Notes under the pieces: generated by a model
Seen by the model: only the letters and a program-made list of their open reading frames with translations
The model's database searches: none
Told to the model about the DNA's origin: nothing
In this document: positions 5,211-6,269 of the stretch, piece after piece
Layout of the letters: every line of letters begins with the position of its first letter
Position numbering within the stretch: the first letter of the stretch is position 1
Position numbers and translations under genes: made by a program
Assembly: GCA_012799845.1 (NCBI GenBank)
Contig: JAAZKL010000045.1
Location: 1 to 6,269, forward strand
Direction: 5' to 3'
DNA: 6,269 nucleotides
Source of the DNA: Clostridiaceae bacterium
GTDB taxonomy: Bacteria; Bacillota; Clostridia; Acetivibrionales; DTU013

Positions 5211-6269
5211 TCAGTCTCCCGTCCCAGGTTCTGCAAAGCAGCCCGGCTGCAATGAAAAACTGAATTCGATCTGCTTTTCGTTCAACTGGTACCGTGCGGG
5301 CAAAGCCGGTCCGCATGAATTCGATCCGATGCCCGAGACCTTGTAGTCGATCCGGAGATGTATCCTGCCGTCCGGCTCGAGCTCATTCGTGTGATCGGCT
5401 TTATGCAGGGCCATCGTACTGTACCTGGAAACATTGAACTCGAATTCCCCTTCGGAAGTGAAGAGCATCCTGCCGATATTGAGCATTTTTGCTTTGTTGT
5501 GGTTGCCGTGCTCCTGCGGGCGGACATACTTAACATGTTCAGCATCGGCATTGCTTTTATAAAGTCCGACGCTTGAGGCATGACAGAGGTCGCAGTAGCT
5601 TTCATGCGGGCCATTCCCGTAATAGACGAACTCGCTGCTGCTTTCAGGAAGTTCCATTTCAAAGCCCAGTCTCGGCAGATATACCGTGTCCTCCCTCACC
5701 TTCCCCTCAAGGTCGAATCTGATCGCTCCGTCTTCAGTGATCCTTATTTTCAGTACGTATATGAAAAACGGATACCTTGAAATACCTGCAAGCGAGCCTT
5801 CGACAATGATCCGGCTCCCATCCTCAAGCCTGCAGCCATATACTTTTGAAAACAGGCAGTCCAGGTTCTCGCCCTGCAAGGTGTCCACATTAGCCCATCT
5901 CGGCAGCATATCTGTCATTGTCTGTCGCAGCCCTGAAGGCTGTAAGCCTCATCCTGCCTTCCAGTTGTTCCTGCCCGTCTATGACCAGGCTCGTAAAAGT
6001 TCCATAATGCCTGGAAAATACATATGTGAACCTTTCGCCTTCTGCAATTATTTCATTTTTTGTCTCAGTTAATTTTAATATCCCTCCGGCAGGTCTGGAT
6101 TTTATCTTCCCTGGCAGCTCGTGCTGGGTATGCGCAATGATTTTACCGTCTTTGCCCAGGTAAACATTCAGATGCGCTCCGTAACTGTATTCGATTTCAG
6201 GTACGCTAACCGGGATCTGCACGGATCCGTGAGGTTCGAGCGCTATATCCAGTTCTTCTGATTTCAGGA
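5211..6269 (-). pseudogene. Family 2 glycoside hydrolase (LacZ-type beta-galactosidase), C-terminal part, frameshifted and cut by the window edge
   Basis: LacZ-type enzymes hydrolyse terminal beta-galactosides. Only the part after the catalytic barrel is here: the end of the linking domain and the C-terminal beta-sandwich domain (Bgal small chain). One frame is open from the window edge (first full codon 6267) and contains FTYVFSRHYGTFTSLVIDGQ and then FRAATDNDR, the conserved start of that domain, before a stop at 5892-5890. Homology resumes in another frame at 5909 with MLPRWANVDTLQGENL. It continues through YYGNGPHESYCDL, KYVRPQEHGNHNK, FNVSRYS and GIGSNSCGPALP to the TGA at 5213-5211. The break is at about 5910 and fits one extra base or two missing bases; no domain is lost. 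It may be a sequencing or assembly error. If real, the product would lose the C-terminal domain that in LacZ supplies part of the active site. The catalytic acid and nucleophile lie outside the window. Substrate specificity is not assignable. Confidence 0.85.

Overview
The window looks like chromosomal DNA of an anaerobic, probably gut- or rumen-type bacterium. A clostridial Firmicute is my best guess. This rests on the combination of ammonia-dependent asparagine synthetase (AsnA), a type III glutamine synthetase, a hexameric-type glutamate dehydrogenase and a family 2 beta-galactosidase, on strong AGGAGG-like ribosome binding sites, and on a sigma-A/sigma-70-like promoter. Base composition is near balanced. 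The taxonomic placement is inference; there is no rRNA, tRNA or other marker in the window.

Layout. On the + strand, asnA (7-1014) is followed after 80 bases by a type III glutamine synthetase gene, glnN (1095-2934). glnN is broken: reading frame and about 80-90 catalytic codons are lost at about 2221-2228. On the - strand, read right to left, there are four elements. First is the 3' part of a GH2 beta-galactosidase gene (6269-5211), with a frameshift near 5910 and cut by the window edge. Second is a clear -35/-10 promoter (5187-5158) and a palindrome-rich leader (5153-5088). Third is gdhA (5061-3730). Fourth is a short gene (3584-3093) encoding a stand-alone C-terminal lobe of the diaminopimelate epimerase (DapF) fold whose catalytic and substrate-binding positions are replaced. 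A strong intrinsic terminator (3039-2985) closes the gdhA/DapF-like unit, which converges with asnA-glnN. There is no gene-free stretch over 300 bases.

Function. Three of the five genes fix ammonium: GdhA makes glutamate, GlnN makes glutamine and AsnA makes asparagine. The locus is therefore an ammonium-assimilation island arranged as two convergent units. If the glnN lesion is real, ammonium entry here would rest on GdhA and AsnA, with glutamine made elsewhere. The gdhA leader suggests that this gene is regulated at or just after transcription start. The beta-galactosidase is probably an unrelated upstream neighbour.

Points of most interest: the half-DapF protein lacking its catalytic residues, the out-of-frame deletion in glnN with possible microhomology, the nested palindromes and U-tract in the gdhA leader, and an eight-unit hexanucleotide repeat that starts at the gdhA stop codon. 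Two interrupted genes in about 6 kb mean that genome decay and assembly error must both be considered.
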